A program made the translations under genes and the position numbers. Below the pieces are notes generated by a model, which saw only the letters and a list, made by a program, of their open reading frames with translations, was not told the DNA's origin and ran no database searches. A DNA stretch of 64,000 nt, from the NCBI GenBank assembly GCA_029880545.1, contig JAOUOD010000004.1, positions 205,712 through 269,711 of the forward strand, written 5' to 3'. Shown piece after piece: positions 51,487 to 60,998 of this stretch; position 1 is the first letter of the stretch; the number at the start of each line of letters is the position of its first letter. The stretch is from Gammaproteobacteria bacterium. Lineage in GTDB: Bacteria; Pseudomonadota; Gammaproteobacteria; Acidiferrobacterales; SZUA-150.

Positions 51487-52035
51487 TCAGCGTACCAGAC
51501 CGGCTTCGACCTTGTCGCGAATATCCCGGCCTTCAAGTTTCTCTATTAATGTTAGCGCGAAGTCCATGGCAGTGCCCGGTCCGCGCGACGTGATGACTTT
51601 ACCGGCCTCTTCAACGGCGGTGCCAGTGACAGTGACGGATTCAAAATCCCCGGTCTGGAAAGTGCCTGGATAGCAGGTAACCTTGTTATTGGTCAGTATA
51701 CCGGCGCTGGCCAGCACTTTGGGCGCCGCGCAAATGGCGGACACATATTTGTCATCGGCAGCCATGGACTGTACCAGCCCGGTTATGCGTGGATCCTTTT
51801 CAAGGTGGGTTGCGCCGGGTTGGCCGCCCGGCAATACCAGCATATCGTATTCAAATGCCAGCGCCTCATCGAGTGTCATGGACGGTTGCAGCTGTGCGCC
51901 ACGACTGGCTTTCACCAGGCCGGGTACCAGCCCGGCAGTGACAACCTTGATCCCGGCACGGGTCAGTAGGTCGGTGATAGTGATGGCTTCGAGTTCTTCG
52001 AAACCTTCGGCAAGCGGGACGAGGACGGTAGCCAT
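51487..52035 (-). CDS. DJ-1/PfpI-family protein (YajL-like)
   Basis: A 182-residue soluble protein of the DJ-1/YajL branch. The conserved glutamate is in EGFEELEAIT and the reactive cysteine in the nucleophile elbow SAICAAPKVLA; the segment MLVLPGGQPGATHLEKDP and the C-terminal VITSRGPGTAMDFALTLIEKL complete the family pattern. Roles proposed for this branch include protection of thiols and repair or detoxification of glyoxal adducts; which applies here is unknown. GGAG lies upstream of its ATG, inside the end of the YibQ-like gene, so the two genes overlap by 73 bp in different frames. Confidence 0.88.
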   Translation of the reverse strand: MATVLVPLAEGFEELEAITITDLLTRAGIKVVTAGLVPGLVKASRGAQLQPSMTLDEALAFEYDMLVLPGGQPGATHLEKDPRITGLVQSMAADDKYVSAICAAPKVLASAGILTNNKVTCYPGTFQTGDFESVTVTGTAVEEAGKVITSRGPGTAMDFALTLIEKLEGRDIRDKVEAGLVR

Positions 52036-52832
52036 GCGGGTTGCTCCTCTGTGGTATTTGTCTGTGTAGCCCTGGTCAGGGTCAGCATCTGTTTCAGGCT
52101 GACAAGTGTAACGCCTTCCTTGTCCAGTGTAGACAGCCGTCGTTCCAGCACGTCCATGGTTTCCGGGTAGGGGTGGCCGATGCCAATTGCATGGCCGCGA
52201 CGACGGGCGATACGAAGCAGTTGATCAAACTGGCGCTGGATGGCGTCATGACTGGCGGTGTTGTCGAGAAACACGTCGCGCTCAAGCGTGGGAATGGTAA
52301 ACCGCCTGGCAACGCTTGCGGCAACGCTGCGTGGACTGGTTACCGAGTCAATAAATACCAGGCCCTGGTGTCCACGCATGGCTTCCATAACCGCGGCCAT
52401 GGCCCGGCCGTCAGTAGTCAGCGCGCTTCCCATGTGATTGTTCATGCCCATGACATGAGGCACGGATTGCAGGTTGTAGGCGAGGGTAATGGCAATTTCC
52501 AGGTCCGGCATCGAAGCCAGTATTTTACCCGGCCCCGGGTCCTTGTCCTGCAGCGTTGACTCCATGGGCTGATGCAATATCACTTCTTTGCCCTGCCTGT
52601 GTGCCAGCTCGGCGAGCGCGGTGCTGTGCATGCCATGGGGCAGGACGGCACATACAACCGGTCCGGGCAGCCGTGCTGCACGCTCGCCTTCCCGGGGCCT
52701 GTGCCCGAGGTCGTCGATGATTATGCTGATGGAGGCACTGAACCCGGTTACCGGAACCAGGGAAAGAAAAATGGCGGCAACGAATTGCCGCCATGGATGG
52801 GTCATCAGGAAGTTAGCCTTGTTTGAAGACAT
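51963..52832 (-). CDS. yibQ: Divergent polysaccharide deacetylase (YibQ-like)
   Basis: A 289-residue exported protein of the YibQ divergent polysaccharide deacetylase family. A signal peptide (TAIFL-like AAIFLSLVPVTGFSA) is followed by SISIIIDDLGHRPREGERAA, with the D-D metal motif, then HQPMESTLQDKDPGPG, GMNNHMGSALT, FIDSVTSPRS and HAIGIGHPYPETM, all typical of the family. It is regularly encoded with envC and ctpA, as here. Substrate is probably a cell-wall glycan but no activity is proven. The start overlaps the ctpA end by 20 bp, and its last 24 or so residues (rich in Ser, Pro and Lys) are encoded within the DJ-1 gene, so the C-terminus may be an extension. Confidence 0.88.
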   Translation of the reverse strand: MSSNKANFLMTHPWRQFVAAIFLSLVPVTGFSASISIIIDDLGHRPREGERAARLPGPVVCAVLPHGMHSTALAELAHRQGKEVILHQPMESTLQDKDPGPGKILASMPDLEIAITLAYNLQSVPHVMGMNNHMGSALTTDGRAMAAVMEAMRGHQGLVFIDSVTSPRSVAASVARRFTIPTLERDVFLDNTASHDAIQRQFDQLLRIARRRGHAIGIGHPYPETMDVLERRLSTLDKEGVTLVSLKQMLTLTRATQTNTTEEQPAWLPSSSRLPKVSKNSKPSLSPTY

Positions 52833-54117
52833 TGATACCTTTTAACAGGTTGAGCGCTTCACCAAGCTGGAAGTCTTCATCGGCAGCGTTGCTGTTTGCA
52901 TCCTTGTTGCCGTCTTTGGATGTGCCTTCTTTCCCCGGGTTATTGCCATTGCTCAGGTGCCCGCTGAGATCAGCTTCACTCAGGCGCTTGATGTTTTCGG
53001 TTCGTGTCAGTGTGGCCTGTTCACTGATAATGTCGGGAACAATGCCGGTGGCCTGGATTGAGCGACCCTTGGGCGTGAAGTAACGTGCCGTGGTCAGCTT
53101 CAGCGCGGTACCGCGACTCATGGGCAGGATGGTCTGGACCGAGCCCTTACCGAAGGTCTTGGTGCCAAGAATGATGGCGCGATTGTGATCCTGCAGCGCC
53201 CCGGCCACAATTTCCGATGCCGATGCTGAGCCGCCATTGACCAGGACAACCATTGGTGCGCCGTTGAGAATATCGTTAGGCGTGGCGCTATAGCGCAACT
53301 TGGAATCCGAGGCACGGCCTTCGGTATAGACAATCAGTCCGGATTTCAGGAAAGCATCACTGATGCTGACAGCGGCCGGCAGCACGCCACCGGGGTTATT
53401 GCGCAAGTCCAGGATCAGCCCCTTGAGATCACCCTTGGCTTCCTTCTTAAGGTTACTGATTGCAGATACCAGCGCCTTGGCAGAGTTGGCCTGGAATGCG
53501 GTCACGCGGGTATAACCATAGCCGGGTTCAAGCATGCGGCTCTTCACACTTTGAATCTTGATGACGGCGCGAACCAGGGTGAATTCCAGCGGTTTGCCTT
53601 CACCTTCTCGAGCCACGGTCAGGGTAATCCGGGTTCCGACCTTGCCGCGCATGTGTTTGACCGCATCAGAAAGACTCATGCCTTTCACCGCGGTGTCGTT
53701 GAGTCTGATGATCAGGTCACCGGCTTTCAGGCCGGCGCGCTCTGCTGGCGTATCCTCGATGGGGGACACCACCTTGACGAAACCGTCGTCCATGGTGACC
53801 TCAATGCCGAGACCGCCAAATTCACCCTCGGTGCCAATACGCATTTCCTTGTAGCTTTCCTGGTCGAGGAAAGAAGAATGTGGGTCGAGATTGGTGAGCA
53901 TGCCCTGAACCGCGTTTTTCAGCAGCTGCTTGTCCTCCACATCCTCGACGTAATCACTCTTGATGCGGTTGAACACCTCGGTAAAAGTGCGCAGGTCTTC
54001 CAGTGGCAGCGGTTCAATTTTTTTCTCGCTGCGCTTGGCCAGGGCCGTGTGATCCAGGCTGGCGCCGATACCGATAGCGATACCGGTAATCAGGATAAGT
54101 GCATAGCGTGCGGTCAT
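52813..54117 (-). CDS. ctpA: C-terminal processing periplasmic protease (S41)
   Basis: A 434-residue serine protease that trims C-termini of periplasmic proteins, including murein-cleavage regulators. The ATG of MTARYALILITG is chosen because GAGGA is six bases upstream; another ATG is two codons earlier. A signal anchor leads into the N-terminal helical part, the PDZ domain (GGLGIEVTMDDGFVKVVSPI, AGLKAGDLIIRLND) and the protease domain with nucleophile NGGSASASEIVAG and lysine TFGKGSVQTILPM. The C-terminal 60 residues are polar. It sits in the order gpmI-envC-ctpA-yibQ, a common gammaproteobacterial cluster. Confidence 0.93.
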   Translation of the reverse strand: MTARYALILITGIAIGIGASLDHTALAKRSEKKIEPLPLEDLRTFTEVFNRIKSDYVEDVEDKQLLKNAVQGMLTNLDPHSSFLDQESYKEMRIGTEGEFGGLGIEVTMDDGFVKVVSPIEDTPAERAGLKAGDLIIRLNDTAVKGMSLSDAVKHMRGKVGTRITLTVAREGEGKPLEFTLVRAVIKIQSVKSRMLEPGYGYTRVTAFQANSAKALVSAISNLKKEAKGDLKGLILDLRNNPGGVLPAAVSISDAFLKSGLIVYTEGRASDSKLRYSATPNDILNGAPMVVLVNGGSASASEIVAGALQDHNRAIILGTKTFGKGSVQTILPMSRGTALKLTTARYFTPKGRSIQATGIVPDIISEQATLTRTENIKRLSEADLSGHLSNGNNPGKEGTSKDGNKDANSNAADEDFQLGEALNLLKGINVFKQG

Positions 54118-54154
54118 TCCCATTCCTCGTTACTCCGTCAAAACGCCTTCCCCG

Positions 54155-55309
54155 TCAGTGTAGTTTGCACCAACGCATCGGGTCTTGTGGCTTTCCGTTA
54201 TATCGGATTTCAAAATATAGTCCGGGGCGGGGAGGGTTGCCGGTGTTGCCGCTGACAGCAATGGTCTCGTTGGCCTCCACCCAGTCGCCGACCCCTTTAA
54301 AGAGGCTCTCGTTGTGGCCGTATAATGTCATATAGCCGTCACCATGTTCCAGTATCAAGAGCAGCCCAAAACCACGCAACCAGTCCGCGTAGGCAACGCG
54401 GCCGCGAAACGGGGCTTGCACGGGCGTACCCGTGCGCGCCTGAATAAACACACCTTTCCAGCGTAAATCGCCCGCGCCCTTGGATTCGCCAAAGCGAGAA
54501 TCCGGTCGACCCTTTAAGGGTAGACGCATTTTCTGCCGGGCGCTGGCAAATCGGGCACTATCACCCAGAGAGGCAGGGATATCGGACAAGATGCCTTGCA
54601 GCTGCTGTAGCAGCGATTCCAGTTCCTGTTCATTGCGGCGCAGTCGTTGAAGTGTTTGCTCCTGGCCACTGATATCCCGCTTCAGGCTGGCGAGCACGAT
54701 ATTGCGCTGCTCGCGGGCGCCGGACAGAGCGGTGTTTTGTTCCATTTGCCGGTTTTTCAGGGTGTTGAGCTGTATTTGCTTGTCCTGGATAGCGGATGTG
54801 GTCCGATCCAGGCGCGTCAGTTGTACATTGACGGCACCGATTTGCTGTTGCCGCGACTCGCTGAAGTAACGGTTATAGGTCATGACCCGGGTCAATGTCT
54901 CCGGCCGCGATTGGTTGAGCAGCAGCTTGATGGTCGGCTGGCGCCCGGACAGGTAAGCCGAGCGGATCTGTTGTGCCAACCTGTCCTTGTGTTGCTGCAA
55001 TTGGCCATCGAGCTGCTTCTGTTCGTGTTGCAGGTCGACGATCTTTTTGCGGGTTTTCTGCAGCGACTGGTCAGTCAGGCGTATCTGGCGTCGAATGTTG
55101 CCAATTTCTTTTTCGGTGCGCCGTTGTTCTCGTGTCTCGTGGCTGTACTGACTGCGATTTTGCTGCAAGTTCTGCTGCAGTGCCTCAATGCGCTGGCGCA
55201 GCCTGGTCAGTTCGGCGGCCTTGTCGGTTTGTTCATCGGCGAAGCTGACACTGAAAATCGGTGTGACAAGTGAAAGCAGGACAATATGGCGCAGCAGCAT
55301 GATTCTCAT
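54155..55309 (-). CDS. envC: Murein hydrolase activator EnvC
   Basis: A 384-residue periplasmic divisome protein that activates AmiA/AmiB amidases. After the signal peptide (SLVTPIFSVSFA) comes a long coiled coil of about 200 residues with many Gln/Arg heptads (LTRLRQRIEALQQNLQQNR onwards), then a C-terminal LytM/M23 domain from about 260 (WKGVFIQARTGTPVQAPFRG, ILEHGDGYMTLYGHNESL, YFEIRYNGKPQDP). As in EnvC, the metal-binding set is incomplete, so it should not be an active peptidase. It lies between gpmI and ctpA on the same strand. Confidence 0.92.
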   Translation of the reverse strand: MRIMLLRHIVLLSLVTPIFSVSFADEQTDKAAELTRLRQRIEALQQNLQQNRSQYSHETREQRRTEKEIGNIRRQIRLTDQSLQKTRKKIVDLQHEQKQLDGQLQQHKDRLAQQIRSAYLSGRQPTIKLLLNQSRPETLTRVMTYNRYFSESRQQQIGAVNVQLTRLDRTTSAIQDKQIQLNTLKNRQMEQNTALSGAREQRNIVLASLKRDISGQEQTLQRLRRNEQELESLLQQLQGILSDIPASLGDSARFASARQKMRLPLKGRPDSRFGESKGAGDLRWKGVFIQARTGTPVQAPFRGRVAYADWLRGFGLLLILEHGDGYMTLYGHNESLFKGVGDWVEANETIAVSGNTGNPPRPGLYFEIRYNGKPQDPMRWCKLH

Positions 55310-55377
55310 GGTACCCGGTCAGCGCCGGCTTGAGTACCCACGACGGCCCGGGCCGTCGTCACTTGCTATTGGCGCGC

Positions 55378-56937
55378 TCAGCAATCACCGTTCTGCAGGG
55401 TAACCAGCGGTCGCCCGGTCATTTCCGCGGGAATTTTCAGATTCATCAGGTAGAGCATGGTCGGGGATATGTCTTCCAGCGAGCCGGTGGTAGCGATTTC
55501 TGCGTCACGCCCCACGTACATGAACGGCACCTTGTTGGTGGTGTGAGCGGTATGTGGCTGGCCGGTCTCGACGTCAAACATCAGTTCAGCGTTGCCATGG
55601 TCGGCGGTAATCAGCATTTCGCCGCCGGCTTTTTTCAGTGCGTCGTAAACGCGGCCGAGGCAGATATCCAGTGCTTCGATGGCCTTGACCGTGGCATCAA
55701 AATCGCCGGTGTGGCCGACCATGTCCGGGTTGGCGAAGTTGCAGATGATGGCGTCGTAGGTGCCGCTGTCTATGGATTTGACCAGTTCGTCGGTCAGCAT
55801 CGGCGCATTCATTTCCGGTTTCAGGTTGTAGGTGCGCACATCCGTTGGCGACGGGATCAGCTTGCGATCCTCGCCTTCGTAGGGCTCCTCGCGACCGCCG
55901 TTAAAAAAGAAGGTCACGTGGGCATATTTCTCGGTTTCGGCGATGCGCAGCTGGTGTTTGCCCAGGTTGGACAGGTATTCGCCAAAAACGTTCTGCAGTC
56001 GCATCGGTGGAAATGCGACCGGGATATCAAAGTCCGAGTTGTACTCGGTCAGGCTGACAAAGGCACCCAGCTTGGGGAATTCCTTGCGTTCGAAATCGTC
56101 GAAATCCGGTTCGATGTAGGGGCGGGTCATTTGTCTCGCCCGGTCGGAACGGAAATTCATGAAAATCAACACATCACCGTCGCGAATATGCACGGCCTTG
56201 GAGCCTTCCGGTACCAGTACCGTGGCCTTGACGAACTCGTCGGTTTCACCACGTTTATAGGCCATGTGCAGCGCTTCGCTGGCGGAACGGGCGGTGTACT
56301 GGGCCTTGCCCAACGCCGACAGTTCGTAGGCAGCCTGGATGCGCGGCCAACGGTGGTCGCGGTCCATGGCGTAGTGGCGACCAATCACGGACGCGAAGCG
56401 GCCGTTGCCGAGTTCGGTGAATTTTTCTTCCATGCGCGCGATGGAGGTAATGGCGCTTTCGGGCGGTGTGTCGCGGCCGTCCAGGAAAGCGTGCAGGTAG
56501 ATTTTCGGCGCGCCGCGTTTGACCGCCAATTCAGCCATGGCCTGGATATGATCCTCGTGGGAGTGGACGCCGCCCGGGGACAGCAGGCCCATGATGTGAA
56601 CCGCTTTTTTGTTCTTGATCGCGAGGTCTACGGCGGCAGTGAGCGTTTTATTATTGAAAAAGTCGCCCGAGCTGATGGCCTGGTTGATCCGGGTGTATTC
56701 CTGGTAGACCACGCGGCCGGCGCCCAGGTTCAGGTGGCCGACTTCCGAGTTGCCCATCTGGCTGGATGGCAGGCCCACCGCGGCTTCCGAAGCCTGGATA
56801 AACGTGTGCGGATTATCCTTCCAGAGCCGATCCCAGTTCGGAGTCCGGGCGTTGGCAATGGCATTGTATTCGGTTTCGGTGCGGTGACCCCATCCGTCAA
56901 AGATGAGTAAAAGTAAGGGTTTAGGGGTGAAAGCCAT
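55378..56937 (-). CDS. gpmI: 2,3-bisphosphoglycerate-independent phosphoglycerate mutase
   Basis: A 519-residue Mn-dependent enzyme that interconverts 3- and 2-phosphoglycerate in glycolysis. The alkaline-phosphatase-like motifs are intact: [10 protein letters not shown], the nucleophile serine in [33 protein letters not shown]-like [21 protein letters not shown], and C-terminal ADHGNAE with HTTNKVPF. The length is normal. It leads the cluster gpmI-envC-ctpA-yibQ. Together with the PPi-phosphofructokinase and adenylate kinase, the window thus encodes several glycolytic or energy-charge enzymes. Confidence 0.96.
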   Translation of the reverse strand: MAFTPKPLLLLIFDGWGHRTETEYNAIANARTPNWDRLWKDNPHTFIQASEAAVGLPSSQMGNSEVGHLNLGAGRVVYQEYTRINQAISSGDFFNNKTLTAAVDLAIKNKKAVHIMGLLSPGGVHSHEDHIQAMAELAVKRGAPKIYLHAFLDGRDTPPESAITSIARMEEKFTELGNGRFASVIGRHYAMDRDHRWPRIQAAYELSALGKAQYTARSASEALHMAYKRGETDEFVKATVLVPEGSKAVHIRDGDVLIFMNFRSDRARQMTRPYIEPDFDDFERKEFPKLGAFVSLTEYNSDFDIPVAFPPMRLQNVFGEYLSNLGKHQLRIAETEKYAHVTFFFNGGREEPYEGEDRKLIPSPTDVRTYNLKPEMNAPMLTDELVKSIDSGTYDAIICNFANPDMVGHTGDFDATVKAIEALDICLGRVYDALKKAGGEMLITADHGNAELMFDVETGQPHTAHTTNKVPFMYVGRDAEIATTGSLEDISPTMLYLMNLKIPAEMTGRPLVTLQNGDC

Positions 56938-57166
56938 ATGGCGTTTGCGCTTCCTTCTTCAGTATTTCGGTCTTTATTCGTATGAATATAATTGTATAAT
57001 GTTTCGATTATAAAGGCAGCAGGCAATACGCCAATGAACAACAAAAAGCGTATTTGAAAACCTGCACCAGCCGCGTGGGTATCGGTGCACCTCCAGGAGC
57101 GCTGATCCACGAACAGAATACGGGGCGCGACACCACTGTCCCAATAATCAGGAGAAGGAGGCAGCC

Positions 57167-57499
57167 ATGAGCGTTGCAGCAGAAAATCTACAAGATATTC
57201 TCATTACCAGCGAAGACGATATTCATAACGCCGCCCGCTCCATGAAAGCCATGGCCCACCCGTTGCGCCTGAAAATTCTCTGTATTCTCGGCGCCAACGA
57301 CGAAGTCAGTGTTCAGGACATGGTCGATCAGGTGGGCACTTCGCAGAGTAATATTTCCCAGCATCTGTCGATCCTGCGTGACAAGGGCATCATCAATTCC
57401 CGCAAGGACGCCAACAAGGTGTTCTACAGCATCGCCGATCCCAAGGTCGTCAAGCTGATCGGCTCCATGCGCGAGGCGTTCTGCACGGCAGGCATCTGA
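57167..57499 (+). CDS. ArsR-family transcription regulator
   Basis: A 110-residue winged-helix repressor. The core reads MAHPLRLKILCILG, SVQDMVDQVGTSQSNISQHL and ILRDKGIINSRKDANKVFYS, the normal ArsR/SmtB DNA-binding pattern. The usual ELCVCDL metal cysteine site of arsenic sensors is absent (ANDEVSVQDM), and the only cysteines are one in the recognition-domain start and one near the C-terminus (REAFCTAGI), so the signal is probably not arsenite. Similar regulators sit upstream of gpmI in other gammaproteobacteria. GGAGAAGGAGG gives it an unusually strong ribosome site. It is divergent from gpmI. Confidence 0.85.
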   Translation: MSVAAENLQDILITSEDDIHNAARSMKAMAHPLRLKILCILGANDEVSVQDMVDQVGTSQSNISQHLSILRDKGIINSRKDANKVFYSIADPKVVKLIGSMREAFCTAGI

Positions 57500-57547
57500 T
57501 CCTGCCAGTTGTTTCTGGCGGCAGGAATATCTCCGTCGAACATGATC

Positions 57548-57570
57548 AAGCCCGTCGCCCGGGCTTTTTG
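57548..57570 (+). terminator. Rho-independent terminator after the ArsR gene
   Basis: AAGCCCG-TCGCC-CGGGCTT followed by TTTG, 48 bp after the stop codon. Confidence 0.8.
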
Positions 57571-57681
57571 TCGCTATAGTTTACTGGTTCCTGGCCGCAG
57601 GTTCGGGTTTGCACTGCGCGTTGCGCCTGCAGCCTGGTGCAACAAATATCCGGTGTGTCGAGCATCCAGACAAATGGATAA

Positions 57682-57710
57682 TTCGGAACACCGCGCCAGG
57701 CGGCTATAAT
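57682..57710 (+). promoter_or_regulatory. Candidate promoter of the polysaccharide locus
   Basis: TTCGGA (57682-57687), 17 bp, then TATAAT (57705-57710); the -10 lies inside the inverted repeat CGGCT / AGCCG. The flippase ATG is about 82 bp beyond the predicted start. The rest of the 299 bp gap holds only the ArsR terminator. Confidence 0.45.
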
Positions 57711-57798
57711 CGGAGCCGTTCCCGTTCTTCAGCTTGCTGCTGCGCCTGGCAGGTAGTCGACCGGAACAACATGCAACCAGGGCAAAGATGCGCGAATA

Positions 57799-59235
57799 AT
57801 GGTTAGAAACTCGTTTTATAATATGTTGGGACTGGGTTTGCCCCTGGTTGCCGCAGTGATCACCATACCGATGCTGTTAGACGCGCTCGGTACCGAAAAG
57901 TTTGGCGTGTTGACTCTCATCTGGGCGGTGGTGAGTTATTTTGGTTTATTTGACCTAGGCCTTGGCCGCGCACTGACGCAACAACTAAGCGTCAGTTGGG
58001 CGAAAAATGACTCCGAAGCTGCGGATGAACTCGTCTTTGTCGGGCTCGGCATCATGGCGCTAATCGGGATAGTTGCCGCGCTGCTGATGGCTGCGACTGC
58101 CGGATGGATAACCGGCAAGCTCGCCGGAATTGAGAACCCGGATGAGGTGGTCGCCTCCGTGTATGCCATGGCACTGGCGGTGCCTTTTATCGTGCTGACC
58201 ACGGGGTTGCGCGGAATCCTGGAGGCCAAACATCGTTTTGGCATTATCAACTTGATTCGTCTGCCAATGGGGCTGTACACGTTCGTTGCCCCGGTAGTGG
58301 TAACCCTGTACATCAGTAACAGCCTGGAAGATATTGCCATCGCCTTAACGCTTGGGCGCGTTGCATCGTTTTTCGCACACGCCTTCTATTGCCGTGGCCT
58401 GGTATCGATTCCCGCTTCCGGTGCTCGATATCGGCCCGGGGTGGCCCGGCGGCTGACTACTGCCGGCGGCTGGATCGCGGTAAGCAATATTCTCGGTCCG
58501 TTAATGAGCTACGTAGACCGGATGATTATCGGCATGGTGGTGTCGGTATCGGCCATCACCTACTACGCAACTCCCTACGAAGTGGTTTCCAAGTTGTGGG
58601 TTATCCCCGGCGCGTTGACGGCAGCCATCTTCCCGCTGTTCTCGGAAAAAAGTCACCGGCATATATCGGAAAATAGCAGCGACTTCCGGTTATCCGTCGT
58701 CCTGATCTTCGGCATGATGTTTGTTCCTACGATGATGTTGTCATTGTTCTCGAGGGAGATCCTGTCGTTGTGGCTCTCAAGCGAGTTTGCCGGGCAGAGC
58801 TACATGGTTATGATCGTGTTTTGCGTTGGCGCGATTTTAAATGGCCTGGCCACGGTACCATTCACTTATATCCAGGGAGTCGGCCAGGCGCGCTACACCG
58901 CCCTGATTCATGCCGTCCAGTTCCCGGTTTTTGTCGTGTCGCTGTACATATTTTCACAGGCCTACGGATTGATGGGCGCCGCCGGCGTATGGTTGGCGCG
59001 TATCGTCGTGGATAATTTTCTGATGTTCCTGGTGGTCTCGCAGGTCATCGGCTTGCGCATAAGGGAAGTGATCCGTTTTATCGCGGCTGGCCTGTCGCTG
59101 GTGGCGGTGGGGCTGTCACTGCTGATGATTATGGAGGGCCTGGTGGCGAAATTGGCGGCACTGGTGTTGCTCAGCCTGGCAGCGATGGCGCTATGTGCTG
59201 TCGAATATCGGGCATTGCGCAGCAAGGGGCTGTAG
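57799..59235 (+). CDS. Wzx-like oligosaccharide flippase
   Basis: A 478-residue inner-membrane protein of the MATE/MOP flippase superfamily that moves lipid-linked sugar repeats to the periplasmic face. About 12-14 hydrophobic helices cover the whole length. The start MVRNSFYNMLGLGLPLVAAV and GTEKFGVLTLIWAVVSYFG followed by FDLGLGRALTQ are typical of this family. The C-terminal part (WLARIVVDNFLMFLVVSQVI and three further helices) fits. It opens the polysaccharide gene group; a Wzy polymerase was not found inside the window. Confidence 0.9.
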   Translation: MVRNSFYNMLGLGLPLVAAVITIPMLLDALGTEKFGVLTLIWAVVSYFGLFDLGLGRALTQQLSVSWAKNDSEAADELVFVGLGIMALIGIVAALLMAATAGWITGKLAGIENPDEVVASVYAMALAVPFIVLTTGLRGILEAKHRFGIINLIRLPMGLYTFVAPVVVTLYISNSLEDIAIALTLGRVASFFAHAFYCRGLVSIPASGARYRPGVARRLTTAGGWIAVSNILGPLMSYVDRMIIGMVVSVSAITYYATPYEVVSKLWVIPGALTAAIFPLFSEKSHRHISENSSDFRLSVVLIFGMMFVPTMMLSLFSREILSLWLSSEFAGQSYMVMIVFCVGAILNGLATVPFTYIQGVGQARYTALIHAVQFPVFVVSLYIFSQAYGLMGAAGVWLARIVVDNFLMFLVVSQVIGLRIREVIRFIAAGLSLVAVGLSLLMIMEGLVAKLAALVLLSLAAMALCAVEYRALRSKGL

Positions 59236-59334
59236 AATGCCGGTTTGCCGGGTGGTCAAACACAACGCTTTGTTACAGGCAGGCATGCTGGCGCCGCAGT
59301 TGAAGACAAAATTTATGATTGGCAGGTTGAACTA

Positions 59335-60531
59335 ATGAACGATGGAAAACCGGTAATCTCGGTGGTTGTCGCTACCCATAATCGAAGTGTCTATGCGATC
59401 AGCGCGATCAGGGGAATCCTGGCAATTAAAAGTAATGACTTGCAACTGGTTGTTCATGATTCAAGTGACGACGGAAAGCTGGCTGCCGCCGTTTCCGAAT
59501 TTGCCGCAGACAACAGGTTTGTTTATCGCCACAGCGAAACGCGATTGTCCATGACCGATAACTATTGCCAGGCGCTGGATTTGGCAACAGCAGATTACGT
59601 TTGCGTAATTGGCGACGACGATGGCGTGTCATCTGCCATTGTTGAATTGGCACACTGGGCAAAGCGGCACCAGGTCGATGCAGTAGTGCCCAAAATTTCC
59701 GCCAACTATGCCTGGCCGGATTTTCGCACCGCCCGGCTGGGTAATCGCCATGCATCGCGTATGTATGTTATCGATTATTCAGGCCAATGGCGCTGGATTG
59801 ATTCGAAGGCGGCTGTTACCAGGTCATTTGGCGATGCAACTCAGGGCACAGAAGGTCTGACCAAGCTGTATCATGGCATTATCGCGCGTGATGTGTTGAT
59901 CCGCATCAAGGCGGAAACAGGATCATATTTGCACGGCGTCAGCCCGGATATATCTGGCGCATTGTCCATCGGCTTGCGTGTTGATCGCTTTGTCGAAATT
60001 GATTTCCCGTTTTCACTGCCTGGTGCCGCCGGGGGCAGCAACACCGGTCGCAGCGCCATGGGTACGCACAAGGGCAAGCTGGAAGATGATCCGCACATCA
60101 AGCCATATCGGAACCTTGTATGGCCTGACGAGATTCCCCGGTTTTTCAGTGTCGAGACAGTATGGGCGCAAGCGGGCTATGCTACCTTGCTCGCCAACAA
60201 TATATCGCCTGAAAAAATGAACCTGGCCAGGCTTTACGGGCTATGCCTTGTCACGCACGGCAGTTACGCCGGCGAGATTTATAAATCCATAAAGTCCTGC
60301 TCACAAGGCAGGAACACGAGCCTGGTGTTGATGTTGATACAGGTTGCCCGGTACAGCATCGAATCACTTGCACTGAAAATATTTGCCTTGGCCCGGCGCC
60401 TGATGAAACCGTCAGTGAGCGCCGGAAGATTCTTTGTCAGTGACATCCCGGATATCCAGGCAGCCATGAGTCGGCTTGAAGAGATTATTGTCGAACGTGG
60501 TATTGGCTGGGATGACAACCTGAAAGACTGA
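59335..60531 (+). CDS. Glycosyltransferase family 2 protein
   Basis: A 398-residue GT-A fold transferase. Start at the ATG of MNDGKPVISVVVATHN; a longer TTG frame from 59245 has no ribosome site. VVVATHNRSVYAISAIRGIL is the GT2 nucleotide-binding beginning, the acidic D-x-D-like cluster is in VCVIGDDDGVSS, and the later half is variable, as usual for sugar specificity. No membrane anchor is visible in the N-terminal part. It follows the flippase by 99 bp and should act on the same repeat unit. Confidence 0.8.
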   Translation: MNDGKPVISVVVATHNRSVYAISAIRGILAIKSNDLQLVVHDSSDDGKLAAAVSEFAADNRFVYRHSETRLSMTDNYCQALDLATADYVCVIGDDDGVSSAIVELAHWAKRHQVDAVVPKISANYAWPDFRTARLGNRHASRMYVIDYSGQWRWIDSKAAVTRSFGDATQGTEGLTKLYHGIIARDVLIRIKAETGSYLHGVSPDISGALSIGLRVDRFVEIDFPFSLPGAAGGSNTGRSAMGTHKGKLEDDPHIKPYRNLVWPDEIPRFFSVETVWAQAGYATLLANNISPEKMNLARLYGLCLVTHGSYAGEIYKSIKSCSQGRNTSLVLMLIQVARYSIESLALKIFALARRLMKPSVSAGRFFVSDIPDIQAAMSRLEEIIVERGIGWDDNLKD

Positions 60532-60566
60532 CTTTAGTCATAACAAAAAGCGCATTGGAGCAGTTT

Positions 60567-60938
60567 TTGAATAATACCGTTCATTGCCCGATTGGTGACA
60601 GCGAATCAATCCTCGGGTACGAAGTGCTCACCGATGACCTCTATGGTTCGGACCTTCGCGTAGATATCTATCGCTGCCAAAGCCAAGAGTGCAAACACGA
60701 GTTTGTTCCACCTTTGCCGGGTGCGGCAGCAATACGGGAAGCGTATACACGGTATTCAACGCATAGTTACAGCGATACACCTGTCGGCCTGGCGCACAGG
60801 GTTTACCAGGCCCTGGTCAGGATGGCCGGTTTCGCGCTGTTGCCTGCCATAGTTTTTGTTGTTTCGATTGTATTCAGGTTGCGCCCGGGCATTGGCGAGG
60901 AAGTTGTTGCCAGGGCCAGGCCATTAACAGTTTCCTGA
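60567..60938 (+). pseudogene. Truncated class I SAM methyltransferase (N-terminal remnant)
   Basis: A 123-residue frame starting at TTG with GGAG six bases before it. It matches the N-terminal part of polysaccharide-locus methyltransferases: a cysteine-bearing start (HCPIGDS; DIYRCQSQECKHEFVPPLPG) and TRYSTHSYSDTPVGLAHRVY. The zinc cysteines are incomplete (CPIG instead of C-P-x-C, and C-x4-C). The frame stops after VARARPLTVS, exactly before the expected glycine-rich SAM-binding motif, and the following 60 bp before the next gene do not contain it in any frame. I infer a deletion remnant; a new short protein cannot be excluded. Confidence 0.65.
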
Positions 60939-60998
60939 GCAGTGACTCAGCATGCATTCGGCGAACACCGGCAATTGTAAAGGGAGAGCTTTGACATA

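Noticed and set aside
55330-56910. 526-codon open frame opposite gpmI
   Set aside because: It mirrors gpmI, whose catalytic motifs are intact, and has no family features.
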